Shown here piece by piece: positions 21,333 through 32,165 of a DNA stretch of 64,000 nt. The notes beneath the pieces are model-generated. The model was not told the origin of the DNA. It ran no database searches and saw nothing but the letters and a program-made list of their open reading frames with translations. A program made the position numbers and the translations under genes. The stretch is from Vombatus ursinus (lineage: Eukaryota > Chordata > Mammalia > Diprotodontia > Vombatidae), in assembly GCF_900497805.2 (NCBI RefSeq), contig NW_020954599.1:46299241-46363240 (forward strand). Reading direction: 5' to 3'. The number at the start of each line of letters is the position of its first letter. Position 1 is the stretch's first letter.

Positions 21333-22034
21333 GAGGTATGTGCTTGATATATCCAATATATGCTTGATGGGATTATGTACCACATGAAGTAGAGCATTTG
21401 CTAAGCAAAGGTGACCACAAGTTGCAGTGAAAGAAGTTTTATTTCCAAGTCTGCAGGTAGCCACTGCCAAGTAATGAAGAAGAAAAGAACACCTATAAAA
21501 CATAGTTTAAACTAAACTGCTGAGTGTATTCTCAGGAACTCAAACCTCAGTAATGTGATTCCATTTTAATTGCTACATTTTAATAACAATTTTAGGTATC
21601 GTTTCTATAGCTCTCATTCTCATAAATATAACCCTGGGCAAGCCTCCTTTTGACTCAGCTTAACAAGACCCCAGAAAGATTATGGTTTGCTCTCTGCTAA
21701 CATGAATTGGTTTTTACTTATTTTTGTAACAATTTTTTTTTTAATGAGACAGATTTTAAACACAAATAATGCAGCTTACAATAAAGCAATGCTACTCTTG
21801 GAAACAGCAGACAGGGTTCTGAGTGGAGGTTTACCAGTTTAAAAAGTAAACCACAATAGTAAACAGAACTGAAGAAATCTGAACTGGGAAAAATGTGCCT
21901 TCACTGTATCATAGAACTCACTAGACTCAGAACATGGTGGCCAGTAGCAGTGGAGTTTCCCCCATCACACTTGGCAGATATATTGGGTTAGGATGCATTG
22001 TTTATTGTGGTTTAACAGCAGTGTTCTCCAAAAG
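21333..22034. other. Intron, no recognised elements
   Basis: Nothing recognised. The open frame at 21321-21503 has no support. Confidence 0.35.
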
Positions 22035-22262
22035 GTGCAGTGGTAAGAGCTCTGGATTTTGAACCCGAAAGAGCAGAGTTCAAATCTCAACTCAGTATTT
22101 ACTGACTATGACACCCCAGTAAGACACAGTTGACCTCCCACAGCCTTAGTTTCCTGGGGATAGGAATTGCATCTATCTCACAGAGTTATGGAGAAACTCA
22201 AGGGAAATTATGTATGTAAAACCCTTCCCAAACTTTCAAATGCTCTCTAAATGTCAGCTGTT
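22035..22262 (+). mobile_element. MIR-type SINE
   Basis: GTGCAGTGGTAAGAGCTCTGG, CAGAGTTCAAATCTC and CTATCTCACAGAGTTATGG are in order. Confidence 0.85.
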
Positions 22263-22480
22263 ATGATTTCTGTGCAGTGAGCACTCCCTCTACTGGTGAG
22301 GGTCACCTTCTCTTCACGTCTTGTCATTCCTTATTTTTTTTTATAAAGGATCTATACAAAGAGCCAGAAGGCTTCCTCTTTTTTTTTCCCTATTGCAACC
22401 TGAGGGTACCAATCATTTGGAATGTCTTCGTCTCTTGTTCTTTTGAGATCACTGGCTCAGCTTTTCCAGTCACATGGATT

Positions 22481-22538
22481 TTTTTTTTTTTTAGTAAGTT
22501 AACATTTATTTTTTCCCAATTACATGTAAAAAAAAGTT
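22481..22538 (-). mobile_element. Extremely short L1 3'-end insertion
   Basis: A poly-T run leads into AACATTTATTTTTTCCCAATTACATG, the last bases of a marsupial L1 in reverse. The insert is only about 58 bp. It is flanked by ACATGGATT at 22472-22480 and 22539-22547. Confidence 0.85.
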
Positions 22539-22677
22539 ACATGGATTCTTAACAATACTTCTATACCATTTCTTGAGCACGAGTTTTTGTCGGAGTAACG
22601 TACCATAGCTTGCTTATGCTTGCATATTTTGGGATTATTAAAATAAAACCAATGCCATTTCATGTTTCTCACTCAAA

Positions 22678-23712
22678 ATCTTCATTGAGGGTGCCATCAC
22701 TTTTCTAGTCACGCAGGTTAACAACATGGGAGTCACCTTTGACTATTCTCCCCCACCCTTCTATAGTCAATTAGTTGCCAAGTCTTTTTGATTTCATCTC
22801 TACAACATCCCTCACATTTGTCTCCTTTTCTCAATTCAAATGACAGACCATTACTCTAATTCATTTCCTCAGATCTTCTTGCAATGACCTCCTGGTGTAG
22901 TGGCATCAGGACTACCTGAGTTCAAATCTGGTCTGACCTTGGGCAAATCCCTTAATGCTGTCTGCCTCAGTTTCTTTAGCTGTAAACTGGGAATAATAAT
23001 TGCGCCTACTTCCCAGGGTTGTTGTGAAGATCAAATGAGATATTTGTAACGAACTTAGCATGGTGCCTGGCACACAGTAGGTACTTAACAAATGTTTGTT
23101 TCTTGCCTTCCTTCCTCACACAGAGGCCAAGCACAAGTCTGATCATATTTCTTTTCTTCTCAATAAGCTCTAGTGGTTCCCTATTACCCAGAGGATAAAA
23201 TACACACTTTCCTGTTTGACATTCAATAGGCTTTGACAACCTGACTCCAGTCTATTTTTCCAACTTTCTTTATTGTTTCACTTCATGTATTCTCTGGTCT
23301 AGCCAAGTTGACATTCTCACTGTTCCTTATTAATGATGCTCTATCTCCCATCTTCATGCCTTTGCCCAGGCTGACCTATTTCTAATGCCCTCTCTCCTTA
23401 CCTCCACCTTGCAGAATCCCTAGGTTCCTTAAAAGCTCAGCCCAAAGATCATCTTCTATACAAAACCTTTCCTGATGCCCTGAGCATTCTTCCTCCCTTC
23501 CCAAATCCATTTTCTTTATTTTGTGTAATATAACAAAACATTTTCTATATTTTCTATGTATTTTGTATCTAGTTATGTGTGTTCACAATGTCTCCCCTAG
23601 GTAGAATGAAAGCTTCCTGGGAGCTGGGTTTCATTCTTTTATTTTATATATTCCCAGTGCCTGGGAATGTTTTTGTCATTTTGGGGAATGTAAATGCTTA
23701 ACAAAGTGACCA
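22678..23712 (+). mobile_element. L2 LINE 3' part with a nested SINE
   Basis: GTCTTTTTGATTTCATCTCTACAACATCCC, ACCATTACTCTAATTC, GATCATATTTCTTTTC, TTCCCTATTACCCAGAGGATAAAATAC, CTCAGCCCAAAGATCATCTTC and a tail near 23700 match L2 ORF2 end plus 3' UTR. A MIR interrupts it at 22893-23098. Confidence 0.9.
22893..23098 (+). mobile_element. MIR-type SINE nested in L2
   Basis: TGACCTTGGGCAAATCCC, CTGCCTCAGTTTCTTTAGCTG, GGGTTGTTGTGAAGATC and GTGCCTGGCACACAGTAGG. It ends in an AACAAATGTTTG tail where L2 sequence resumes. Confidence 0.9.
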
Positions 23713-23964
23713 ATTACTTAAAGATGTCATTTTTAACACTACCGTACTTCAATTTAGCACTACTGTATTTCAATTACTGTATTTCACACTTCCTTCTATT
23801 CTTTTCCCCCTTCCGCTTGATAATACTCTTTATTGGACACTCAAAATAAAGTTCCATGACCTAAAAGATTAAAAAAAAAAATATGAAGCCTGGAGTATCA
23901 CTGGATGGTCATCAACTCTTTTCCAAACCTAAACCACCATAGACTAATGAGAACACTGGCCCGC
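23713..23964. other. Intron, no recognised elements
   Basis: A short imperfect direct repeat of a CACTACYGTA(C/T)TTCAATT block sits near 23738-23775. Nothing else is seen. Confidence 0.35.
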
Positions 23965-24180
23965 ACATATCTTTATAAGCCCTTTAAGGTTTAAATGTGC
24001 TAAGTGCTTTACTCAGGACAGCTCCGCAGGGAGGTATTGCAAGTGACATTGTCTGCATTTTTCAGATGAGACCCAGGTTAAGTTTGCCCATATTCATACA
24101 GCTAAGATGTGCTGGCATAAGGATTTCAACTTGAATCTTCTTCTTACTTCAAATCTAGTGCTCTTTCCACTATATCATGA
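23965..24180 (-). mobile_element. MIR-type SINE
   Basis: AATGTGCTAAGTGCTTTAC, CATTTTTCAGATGAG and CATACAGCTAAGATG are in order on the minus strand. Confidence 0.8.
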
Positions 24181-24347
24181 AAAGACTCCTAAGGAAGAAG
24201 AGTCCACAGCCTCCTTCATGTGGTTTGGTCCCCATTATACCTTTACTCTGAAAAGAGTGAATTAACATTTTGATGACTAGTCTTTGCAACATAAAGTAAA
24301 ACTGGGAATTGTCGCTGAAGTTCTGGATTCAGAGAACCTTAGAATTG

Positions 24348-24508
24348 GAAGGCTGGTTTAGAGCACTGGAGTTAGGAGAACTCTGGTTTCAAATCCTAAC
24401 TTTAATCCCCTAAACCTCAGTTTCCTTATCTATAAAGTGAAAATAATAACACCTACTTCTCAGGACTATTTTGATAATCAAGTAAATGAAATATGCAAAG
24501 CAATCCTC
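24348..24508 (+). mobile_element. MIR-type SINE
   Basis: GGTTTAGAGCACTGGAGTTAGG and CCTCAGTTTCCTTATCTATAAAGTG. Confidence 0.85.
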
Positions 24509-24514
24509 TGACCG

Positions 24515-24628
24515 CCTGCCTCAGTTTTCTCAACTGCAAAATGGAGATAATAGTGCCTATCTCATCTATTCTTTTCCTTTCCTTCCTTAAAGTGCTATAT
24601 AAACACCAGTATTAAAGGAACTTTATAG
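24515..24628 (+). mobile_element. MIR-type SINE fragment
   Basis: GCCTCAGTTTTCTCAACTGCAAAATGG directly follows the previous SINE. It is a second, 5' truncated copy. Confidence 0.75.
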
Positions 24629-24639
24629 AATTTTAGTTC

Positions 24640-24810
24640 AAATTTAGATTAGAGATTTTACAGTCCAACTCACTCATTTTCCAGATCAGAAAACTCACAC
24701 AAATGCTGGTGAAGTGACTTGTCCAAGGTCACACAGATGGTAAGCAGCAGAGCCAAGACTTTAACCCAGATCTGCCAACTTCCTGTCTAGGGCTTTTTCT
24801 ACTATTCCCC
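24640..24810 (-). mobile_element. MIR-type SINE
   Basis: CATTTTCCAGATCAGAAAACTC, GTGACTTGTCCAAGGTCACACAG and TTTAACCCAGATCTG are in order. Confidence 0.85.
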
Positions 24811-25894
24811 AGCCCCTTTGTAGCCATCTGATGCTTGTTGAATCACAATTTAGATAATTCAGAACCAGGTGTGAATTATTCATCTTTCTTATGCAGTCTG
24901 GCTGTATTAATATAATCATTTTCCCTAAACTTCATTTCCCACTACATAAAACTTGTTTGTGCTGTCACTATCCTGTAAGGTAGGTGTTATATTACTAATT
25001 TACTTATTTCCCTCTCATTACATACATAGTTTTCTTTTTAATTTTGAAGGAGAAAAAAGATATTTCCCCTTCATTTATTTATCTCTACATAATTTTTCCC
25101 TTGGAAGGTTGCCATTAGCAATGCTTCGAACAATATTTTTGAAGTGCTTTTTGTGTTTGTTTGTTTTTTTAAAGATTAGACAAACACAGTAGCACTTTAA
25201 ATCATGTGTGCCCAATTGAATACATGGAAATTATTTGTTCACTATAAAAGGATTTGACCATGGTAAGTAGTGAAAAAAATCATTGAAAAAAAATACTTTA
25301 GGAATAAAAGATGAGCATTGTTCATAGCTATTCTGAGGCTTTGCCATTCTGGGGGGTTGCTATTTAGTTAGTCACAGCAGCCCCTGAGGTGGAAAAATCA
25401 TTGCTTTCTGCTGCCTTTTTGGCAAGGGTTCACCACTCTTAAACCAATATCACTAAAGGATTCTTCCCTTCGTAACTCCATTTTATCTTTAAAAGATCTT
25501 CAAATAAGGTTTAATTATGAAAATATAGCATTTACATCATTTCACATAACAAGAACACCCACCTTTAGTAAGCGCAAACAACCAAGGGTACATGTTATGA
25601 CCAAGTTAACTTATCTTGTGAATCAGTTGAGTTTCTAGACTGAATTGTGGACAAAATGTGTTTCCATTGTCAGTACTTAAAATACTGAGCAAATCTCTTT
25701 ACAGTATGAGTATGCAGTTTCTCTCTCTCTTTCTCTGTCTCTCTCTTTCCCCTCTCCTCTGTTGCCACCCCCCCATCCCTTTCCCTGCCTATAAGGTCTA
25801 AAGTGGTTGATTGTTGATTCATAAACATTTCGCATCCCATTTTCATAAATTTCTTCTCACTCTCCATCTCTCCCTCCCTTTCTCTCTCCTTACC
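24811..25894. other. Intron, CT-rich toward its end
   Basis: No family recognised. A (CT)n-rich tract is at 25722-25760 and 25862-25890. Confidence 0.4.
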
Positions 25895-26104
25895 TCACCC
25901 AAGCTGGAAGAGCAGAGGCTATTCATGGCTGGATCCCAAGACTGGGCTGCATTTGACTAGATCTGTTTCTGACCTGGGTCAGTTTCCACTGCTTAGGCAA
26001 GACGGTAGCTTCCTACCACCTGGGGGGGCTGACCATCTTAATGCTGAACTTAGTGGATAATAGGCTGCAGCTGAGAGCCCCAGAGCACAAAGAGATCATC
26101 CAGA
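25895..26104 (-). pseudogene. RN7SL: 7SL (SRP) RNA pseudogene
   Basis: The reverse complement follows 7SL RNA in order: GGATGATCTCTT (for GGAGGATCGCTT), CACTAAGTTCAGCAT, AAGATGGTCAGCC, TTGCCTAAGCAG, CCCAGGTCAGAAAC, then GAATAGCC and CCAGCTTGGGTGA. 7SL is the RNA scaffold of the signal recognition particle, transcribed by RNA polymerase III. About 210 of some 300 bases remain; the 5' domain is missing and the rest is heavily substituted. This is therefore an old dead retrocopy, not a working gene. Diverged 7SL-derived SINEs are an alternative, but the central S-domain sequence is present here, which those mostly lack. Confidence 0.88.
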
Positions 26105-26394
26105 TGGTTGTCACACTACACCCATCTCTTAAGTTTTCTTTATATTTATATTTTCTTGAGGGAATCTTTAACTTCAATCTATCTAGGGAATGTAGTTTCT
26201 AGAACTACCTACCCAAGATTTCCTGAATTCTTTTTTACCTTTCTCCTTCCATGCATTTATCTGGCTTCTCTGTCCTTACCCTCCATCTCCATCTGTGACA
26301 ATCCTACCCTATCCATCAAGAGCTCTGAATCTGTCTCTGTGCCCCACAAATGGAAAGTATGCATCTCTTTGGATCTCATAATAATTTCTAGAGT

Positions 26395-26592
26395 GTGAGA
26401 TACATGGTTGGGAAGACCTGGCTTTGGATTTTCCTTGAGACTTTTGACTCGTTATGTGATTCTAGGCAAGTTATTTAACATGTTTAAATCTTAGTTTTCT
26501 CATCTCTAAAATCAGAATACTAATAGCATCTTGAAGGATTGTTGTAAGGAACAGATGAGGGAAGAGAAGTCAAATGCTTTGTAAATATTATA
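26395..26592 (+). mobile_element. MIR-type SINE
   Basis: TTATGTGATTCTAGGCAAG, TTAGTTTTCTCATCTCTAAAATC and GGATTGTTGTAAGG are in order. Confidence 0.85.
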
Positions 26593-26890
26593 GCATTACG
26601 GAATCACAGAATTTGAGATTTGGAAGGGTTCACAGCTGCCAGATATTCCAACTTTCCCCTGAAAGAAATTCCAGCTATAGTCTTCCTGAAAATTAGGGAA
26701 CACATTACCTTTGGAGGCAGCCCATTTCACTTCCAGCTTTTGAGATTAGTTAAGAACTTCTTTTTTTTTTCCTCAACCTATACTGGCCCCTTCGCAACTT
26801 CCAGTCATAACCCCCATTTCTATGATATGAGGCCAAATAGTACAAATCTAATCCTTCCTCTCCTTTAGTTTCCATTATCGTCATCACTAA
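26593..26890 (-). mobile_element. L3/CR1 LINE 3' end
   Basis: AATCACAGAATTTGAGATTTGGAAGGG, GGCAGCCCATTTCACTTCC and AGGCCAAATAGTACAAATCTAATCC match the reverse complement of the L3 3' region. Confidence 0.8.
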
Positions 26891-26942
26891 ATAAATTTGT
26901 ATACCAGTCTGATTTACTTCTATTTAAACAGTTTGAGGGGAG

Positions 26943-27235
26943 AGAATAAAGGCTGTAGCTAAAAGAACACTTGGAGTCAGAAGAGTCAAGAAGGGCTAAC
27001 TTCTGGCTCTCCTACTTCTGATTTATGGGATTTTGGACTGGAAACCTTTGTTTCCTCTTCTGTAAAATGGAAACAATGATGTTAGGTACCTGTATCATTA
27101 GTTTGTTATGAGGAAAACATTCTGCAAACCAGAAAGCACTATGTGAATGTGAGATATTATTATTCATATTTTTGTCCCCCAGGAATTTGCATAATACATA
27201 GACTATAATAGATGTTCAACAAAAGTTAATTATGC
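26943..27235 (+). mobile_element. MIR-type SINE
   Basis: GAACACTTGGAGTCAGAAG, CCTCTTCTGTAAAATGG and a tail like ATAATAGATGTTCAAC. Confidence 0.8.
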
Positions 27236-27289
27236 AGTTGAAAAAGAAACACAAAAGGACAGAATATTAATGTTTATAGGCATTTGCAG

Positions 27290-27425
27290 TTCAGTTTTGT
27301 TTGTGTCTTACTGCCCCTAGCACATTATGAGTTCCACAAGGACAAGGAATATATCTAATGTCTATCACAGTCCTCTGCACATAGTAAGCACTTCTACAAA
27401 TAATTGTTGTATGATGTTGAAGATT
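27290..27425 (+). mobile_element. L2 LINE 3' end
   Basis: ATGAGTTCCACAAGGACAAGG and CAGTCCTCTGCACATAGTAAGC match the L2 tail. Confidence 0.75.
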
Positions 27426-27454
27426 AGTTGTTAAAGAATAAAATAGTAAAAAGG

Positions 27455-27650
27455 CTCATAGATGTAACACTGGAAGGGATTTTAGAAATGACCTAGTCAA
27501 ACACTGTCATTTTACAGATGAGGAAACTCAGGTAAACAAGGTTAAATGATTAGCCCAGGGTCATACTAGCAAGTTTCTGAGGCCAGATTTGAACTCAGGT
27601 CTTCCTGATTTCAGGCCTGGCACTCTATTCACTTTACCACCTAGCTGCCT
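27455..27650 (-). mobile_element. Marsupial tRNA-derived SINE
   Basis: CATTTTACAGATGAGGAAACTC, CCCAGGGTCATACTAGC, CTGAGGCCAGATTTGAACTC and ACCACCTAGCTGCC. Well preserved. Confidence 0.93.
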
Positions 27651-27737
27651 TCTATGTTGAGAATACTATGTAAATGTAAGGGGTTGGTGTCATTACTAGC
27701 ACTTGTTGCAAAGACTTTTCCCTTTCTGTTATGGTCA

Positions 27738-27930
27738 TAGAATGAATCATTGGATCATAGATTTAGAAGCCATTGAATGCAAGAACCTCAGTTTACCTAT
27801 GAGGAAACTGAGGACCTAAGAGGTTATATGACCTTGCTAAAAAAGGTACAGAGGTGGTAAATTGCAGCCAGGATTTGAATGCATGTTTTCTACCCCCAAA
27901 TCTGGCACTTTCTGTTATGCCCTGATGTCT
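27738..27930 (-). mobile_element. Marsupial MIR-like SINE
   Basis: GATCATAGATTTAGAAGCC, ATGAGGAAACTGAGG and CAGGATTTGAATGC are in order. Confidence 0.88.
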
Positions 27931-28454
27931 TTAGTTTAAATACAAATAAGACAATCCAAATGATGTTATAGGGCAGCCCATGATTAGCTGACAAAGGCAT
28001 GACAGATAGTGATGGAGAAAGTTTGGAGTAGTCACCATGGAGAATGTGATTGGAAATAACCAAGAAATTAGTAAAAGCATTACTGAGCCAAATTAATGGA
28101 CCTTATGAGTGCATAGAGCTCTGAGAGCTGAGAGCTGATGTCAGCAGAATCCTTTAACAATGCTAGCCGTATAGACTTGGTTTTAAACTGGAATTGTTGA
28201 TGATCACACTTCCCAAATTCCCCAGCAGAAGGTGGTCCCAGGATCCTTTGGATACAAGCAATGAGCAATAAAGTATCTTGGTAAACTATACATAGTAAAT
28301 CATACCCATGTAGAATTCTCTTTACAAACGGGTGTGTATTTTCAAGTGCGTAGGACCAAATTATACATTAATTACTTTGGGGAAATTTTCCCACAAAAAG
28401 AAACATGCCAATCTACCAAATAACTTATTCACATTGGTAATTTTAGCTCTAATA
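27931..28454. other. Intron, no recognised elements
   Basis: Nothing recognised. Confidence 0.35.
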
Positions 28455-28700
28455 GCTGACAGTTACATAAAATTTTAAGGTTTGCAAAGCAATTTACACA
28501 CATTTTCTCATCCAATTTTCTCAAAAACCCTATGGGATGCTAAGATAGGAACAATTAACTCCAAAATAGATAAGGAAACTAAGGTTAGATACGTATGACT
28601 TACTCATGATCACATTGTTAGTGTATGTGTGCCTGAGGTAGGATTTGAACTCATATCTCTCGACTATAAGTCTGTTCCTCTTTCTATTACACTTTATGGT
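28455..28700 (-). mobile_element. MIR-type SINE
   Basis: AAGGTTTGCAAAGCAATTTAC, AGATAAGGAAACTAAGG and AGGATTTGAACTCATATC are in order. Confidence 0.88.
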
Positions 28701-28992
28701 CTCTCAGTCCTATCTCTGCCTTCATTCAACTATGCACACAAGAAGAGGGAGAAATAGATTAGACCATTCCTGATTCCTTTTGAGGCCTCTGAATGATAGG
28801 CTTAGGGGCCGGTAGTTCTAAGGCTTCAAATAAACTATAAGATCCAATAGCCCAGTAAAAGAGATGTCACGGAGAATCTGGGGGTGGCAGAAAGCCCCTA
28901 CTTCTCAAGAACTATCTCCAAGAAAAAGAGAGAGGCCCTAGCTCTTTTGTACAGTATTAATTCAATTCTTATGCTTTAACTCGGGTCTAATC

Positions 28993-29153
28993 CAGGGGTG
29001 GGGAACCTGCGGCCGTGAGGCCACATGTGGCCTTCTAGGTCCTTGGATGTGGCCTTCTGACTGAGTTCAACTTTTAGAGAACAAATCCTTTTATTAAGGG
29101 GATTTGTTCTGTGAAGTTTGGATTTAGTCAAAGGGCCACACTTAAGGATTAGA
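28993..29153. mobile_element. Palindromic hAT-like MITE
   Basis: It opens CAGGGGTGGGGAACCTGCGGCC. Its centre is a hairpin: GAACAAATCC, then a TTTTATTAAG turn, then GGATTTGTTC. The right arm stops before a full terminal repeat. Flanks GTCTAATC (28985-28992) and CTCTAATC (29154-29161) look like an 8-bp hAT target duplication. Same family as 1659-1760. Confidence 0.8.
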
Positions 29154-29199
29154 CTCTAATCCTTCCCTGCCAGTTTCTGGTCAAGCAAATGTTTCAAAG

Positions 29200-29606
29200 G
29201 TCAGAATTTCTTCTTGCATCTTGTGATATCAGCCATATCATCATGCCTCACTTAATTCCAAGTCACTTGCAAGTCAAGACATCACTCTCCTGATGTCATT
29301 GGTCTTCTTCAAGAATGAAGAACAAACAACAATCTGTGAGTAGTAGCAGCTGCCCCACTGGGTATCCAGTTAGGTAATGCTCCTTTTTTCCTTCCTCCCT
29401 TCCACCCTCCTTCCCTTCCTTTCTTCCTTCCTTTTTTCCTTCCTCTCATCCTCCCTCCTCTCTTTCTCTCCACATGATGAATCATACCCTTACATGTGAG
29501 TGCTCTTGCCCAAAAGAATATATTCATTTTGACAACTGAAGCCCTGCAAGATATCTTGAAGTTTGGGGGCTAGCTTTTTCTTGAGAATGAAGGACAAACA
29601 ACAACA
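29200..29606 (+). mobile_element. Two SINE-like 3' ends around a CTTC microsatellite
   Basis: TGATGTCATTGGTCTTCTTCAAG and AATGAAGAACAAACAAC end the first copy near 29332. A second CTTGAGAATGAAGGACAAACAACAAC ends near 29606. A (CTTC)n tract lies between, about 29380-29470. Possibly an RTE-dependent SINE, judged from the tail only. Confidence 0.55.
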
Positions 29607-30929
29607 GTCAGCATGGAGAAGAAGGCAAGGTCTTTCCTTTATCACCTTTCCCTTCTCTATTATGTGTTATTTTTCTTCTACTTTTCCCTGAGGTTGTATG
29701 AGATTGCACTTTTCCACACTCTATGCCATGGGCCTGGGGTATATTGTATCCCCCAGGGGGGACTAGATTAAATATGGTCTTGCCTTTTTTTCTAGTACAA
29801 TCACACTCATTAAATCTCCCATTCTAAAACTTTTACTCTGACTTAATCTGCTCACATGTATGCTCCATTGGATTTAACAAGGCATTAACTAACTCTCTCG
29901 TGATGCTGCATCATACCTACTAAAAGGCTGCCAATGTGTTGTTATTTCTTAAGTGACTATTTTAATAGAGTCAAGTATATTCATTTTCTACAAGATGTGT
30001 TCTAGAAAAGAATTCTTGAAAGGTGTTTGAATGTGGTAGGGGAACTCAGCACTTTAAGAAAGTTATTTTAAAAATTCATTAATAGCTTTTGTTTCTATGT
30101 CACATTACATCACCAAGTATATCTTTTCCTCTCTGTTACTTAGTTAACAATTTCTCATAACAAAGAATTTTAAGAAGAGGATAAAGTACATAAAAACCAA
30201 TCAGCATGTTAATTGTGTCTGATAGCTTCTGCAATATTCCATACACATAGTCTTTGAGCTATGCAAAGACTAGAAGGTGGCACATAAGTAAAGTACTGCA
30301 TAAAGTGAAGAGAGTATAATTCAAATGTTTTATAAGTTTGGGATTTCTGTACATTGAGCTTTCTTAAAGCAGGGCAAACCCGAATGTGGTTAGAAGCACA
30401 TCACATGCTCTGGAGTCATTGTCTAGATTCCCATTTGTGCTTATGAGTAGAGATCACAGAATATGGTTATTGGGTCCCCTCAGTACTCTGGGAATAACCC
30501 CAAGGGGTTAGGGTTATCTTTATATTGCTATATAATCTCATGAGCTCCCACAAGTGTGCTTTCTGCCATGATTATCAGCCAATTATAAATTAGCAAGTCA
30601 GATTTAATTAGCTTTAGTGGTATAATAAGAATAGTTGGTATAAAACATCTCTACCCCAAAGTCTGTGGCACACTTTTCCACCAGTTTATGCGGAGTCTAA
30701 AGAAAAACAAATTCAAGTTCATAAAACATATGTTGAAAAAGGATAACTCATTACTCCTGATTGTTGAAGTTCTTTTCTCCAGTATATGGGTGTCTGTTTC
30801 CCTATTGCCAAAAATGTGCCCATGTCTCTCCCTTCCTAAAAAAACCCAAAATACAAAAAACCCTCACTTAATCCATCTATCTGGATTATCTATAGTTCTA
30901 AAGCTTTCCCTCTTTTCATGGCCAAACTC
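29607..30929. other. Intron, no recognised elements
   Basis: AT-rich; no gene or repeat family recognised. Confidence 0.35.
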
Positions 30930-31985
30930 TCCCAGAAGCCATCTACGATGAGACCTCCACTTTTCCCCCTTCTCATTCTCTTCCTAACTCCTTGGGTCTG
31001 GCTTCTGATCTCATCTTTCAGCTGAAACTGCTCTCTTTAAAGTTACCAGTAATCTTTTAATGGCCAAATCTAGTGGACTTTTGTCAATCATCATCCCTCT
31101 GGACCTCTCTGTAGCCTTTGACACGGTCAATCACCCCTTCTCCTTGACATTCTCTTACAAGCTTTCATGCCACTGCTCACTCCTGGTTCTCTTTCTACAT
31201 GTCAGAATTCCCCTTCTTAGTCTCCTTTCCTGGATCTTAAACAGGTTACTCTTGCTAAACGCAGATGTCTCCCTCTTTTTTTTCTCCCTCTGTACTATTT
31301 TGCTTGGGGGTCTTATCAGCTCTCACACGTTAAATTATCATTATCTTTATGCAGATCTGTTTGCAGAGCAGTAATCTCTTTCTTGATCCCCAGTCTTACA
31401 TCTATAACTGCCTGTTGGATTTCCCAAACTTGATGTGCTACTGACATCTTAAACTCAACATATTCAAAATTGAACTGGTTATCTTTCTTTTCAAACTTTC
31501 CTATCTTCTGAACTTTACTGTTACTGCTGAGGGTACTATCATCCTCCCAGTCAGCCAGGCTGTCATGTAGGCATTATCCTTGTCTCCTCACTCTCTTACT
31601 CCCCTTATCTAATCAGTGGTTGTCCTGTCATTTCTACCTTTGTAACATGTCTCCTATGTGCCCACTTTTCTCTTCTGACACTGCCAGGAGCTTGATTCAG
31701 GCCCTCATCCCCTCACATCTTAGACTATTGCATGAACTTTCTAATTGGTCTCTCAATCTCTAATCTCTTCCCATGCCAGACAATCTTCCACGCAAATGTC
31801 AAACTAATCTTCCTAAAACATAGGTCTGACCATGTCACCTCCCTATTCATTGATCAAATAGAAAATCTTCCGTTTGTCTTTTAAAGCACACCATAACTTG
31901 GCCTCTTTTTACCTTTGCTACTTGCTTATACCTTATTCTCTTCTGTGTATTCTTCAGTTCAAGGACACTAGCCTCCTTACAATTC
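30930..31985 (+). mobile_element. L2 LINE reverse-transcriptase fragment
   Basis: The frame starting near 31060 reads LLSIIIPLDLSVAFDTVNHP, the conserved LINE RT block LLDLSAAFDTVDH. Downstream DNA follows L2 through CTTATGCAGATCTG, CTTAAACTCAACATATTC, GACTATTGCATGAAC and CATGTCACCTCCCTATTC. Several internal deletions and frame changes; the 3' tail is lost. Confidence 0.9.
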
Positions 31986-32005
31986 TTTAAAACATGATAC
32001 TCTTG

Positions 32006-32118
32006 TCTCTGAGGCAGGAGAAGGAAATGACAGACCACTCCAGTATCTTCGCCAAGAAAACCCCAAATGAGGTCATGGAGGGTCAGACATGACTGAAATG
32101 GCTCAACAACAACAACTT
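32006..32118 (+). mobile_element. Marsupial SINE 3' half
   Basis: GGCAGGAGAAGGAAATGACAG, AGACCACTCCAGTATCTTCGCC, AAGAAAACCCCAAATGAGGTC and a CAACAACAACAAC tail. The head is missing; a small minus-strand SINE head fragment follows at 32119-32165. Confidence 0.85.
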
Positions 32119-32165
32119 TCTGACTCTGAGGCCAGCTCTCTATTCACAGTGCCATGCTCGGGGAA

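Noticed and set aside
31060-31374. 104-residue frame that might be a gene
   Set aside because: It contains the LINE reverse-transcriptase block LDLSVAFDTVNH and belongs to an L2 fragment.
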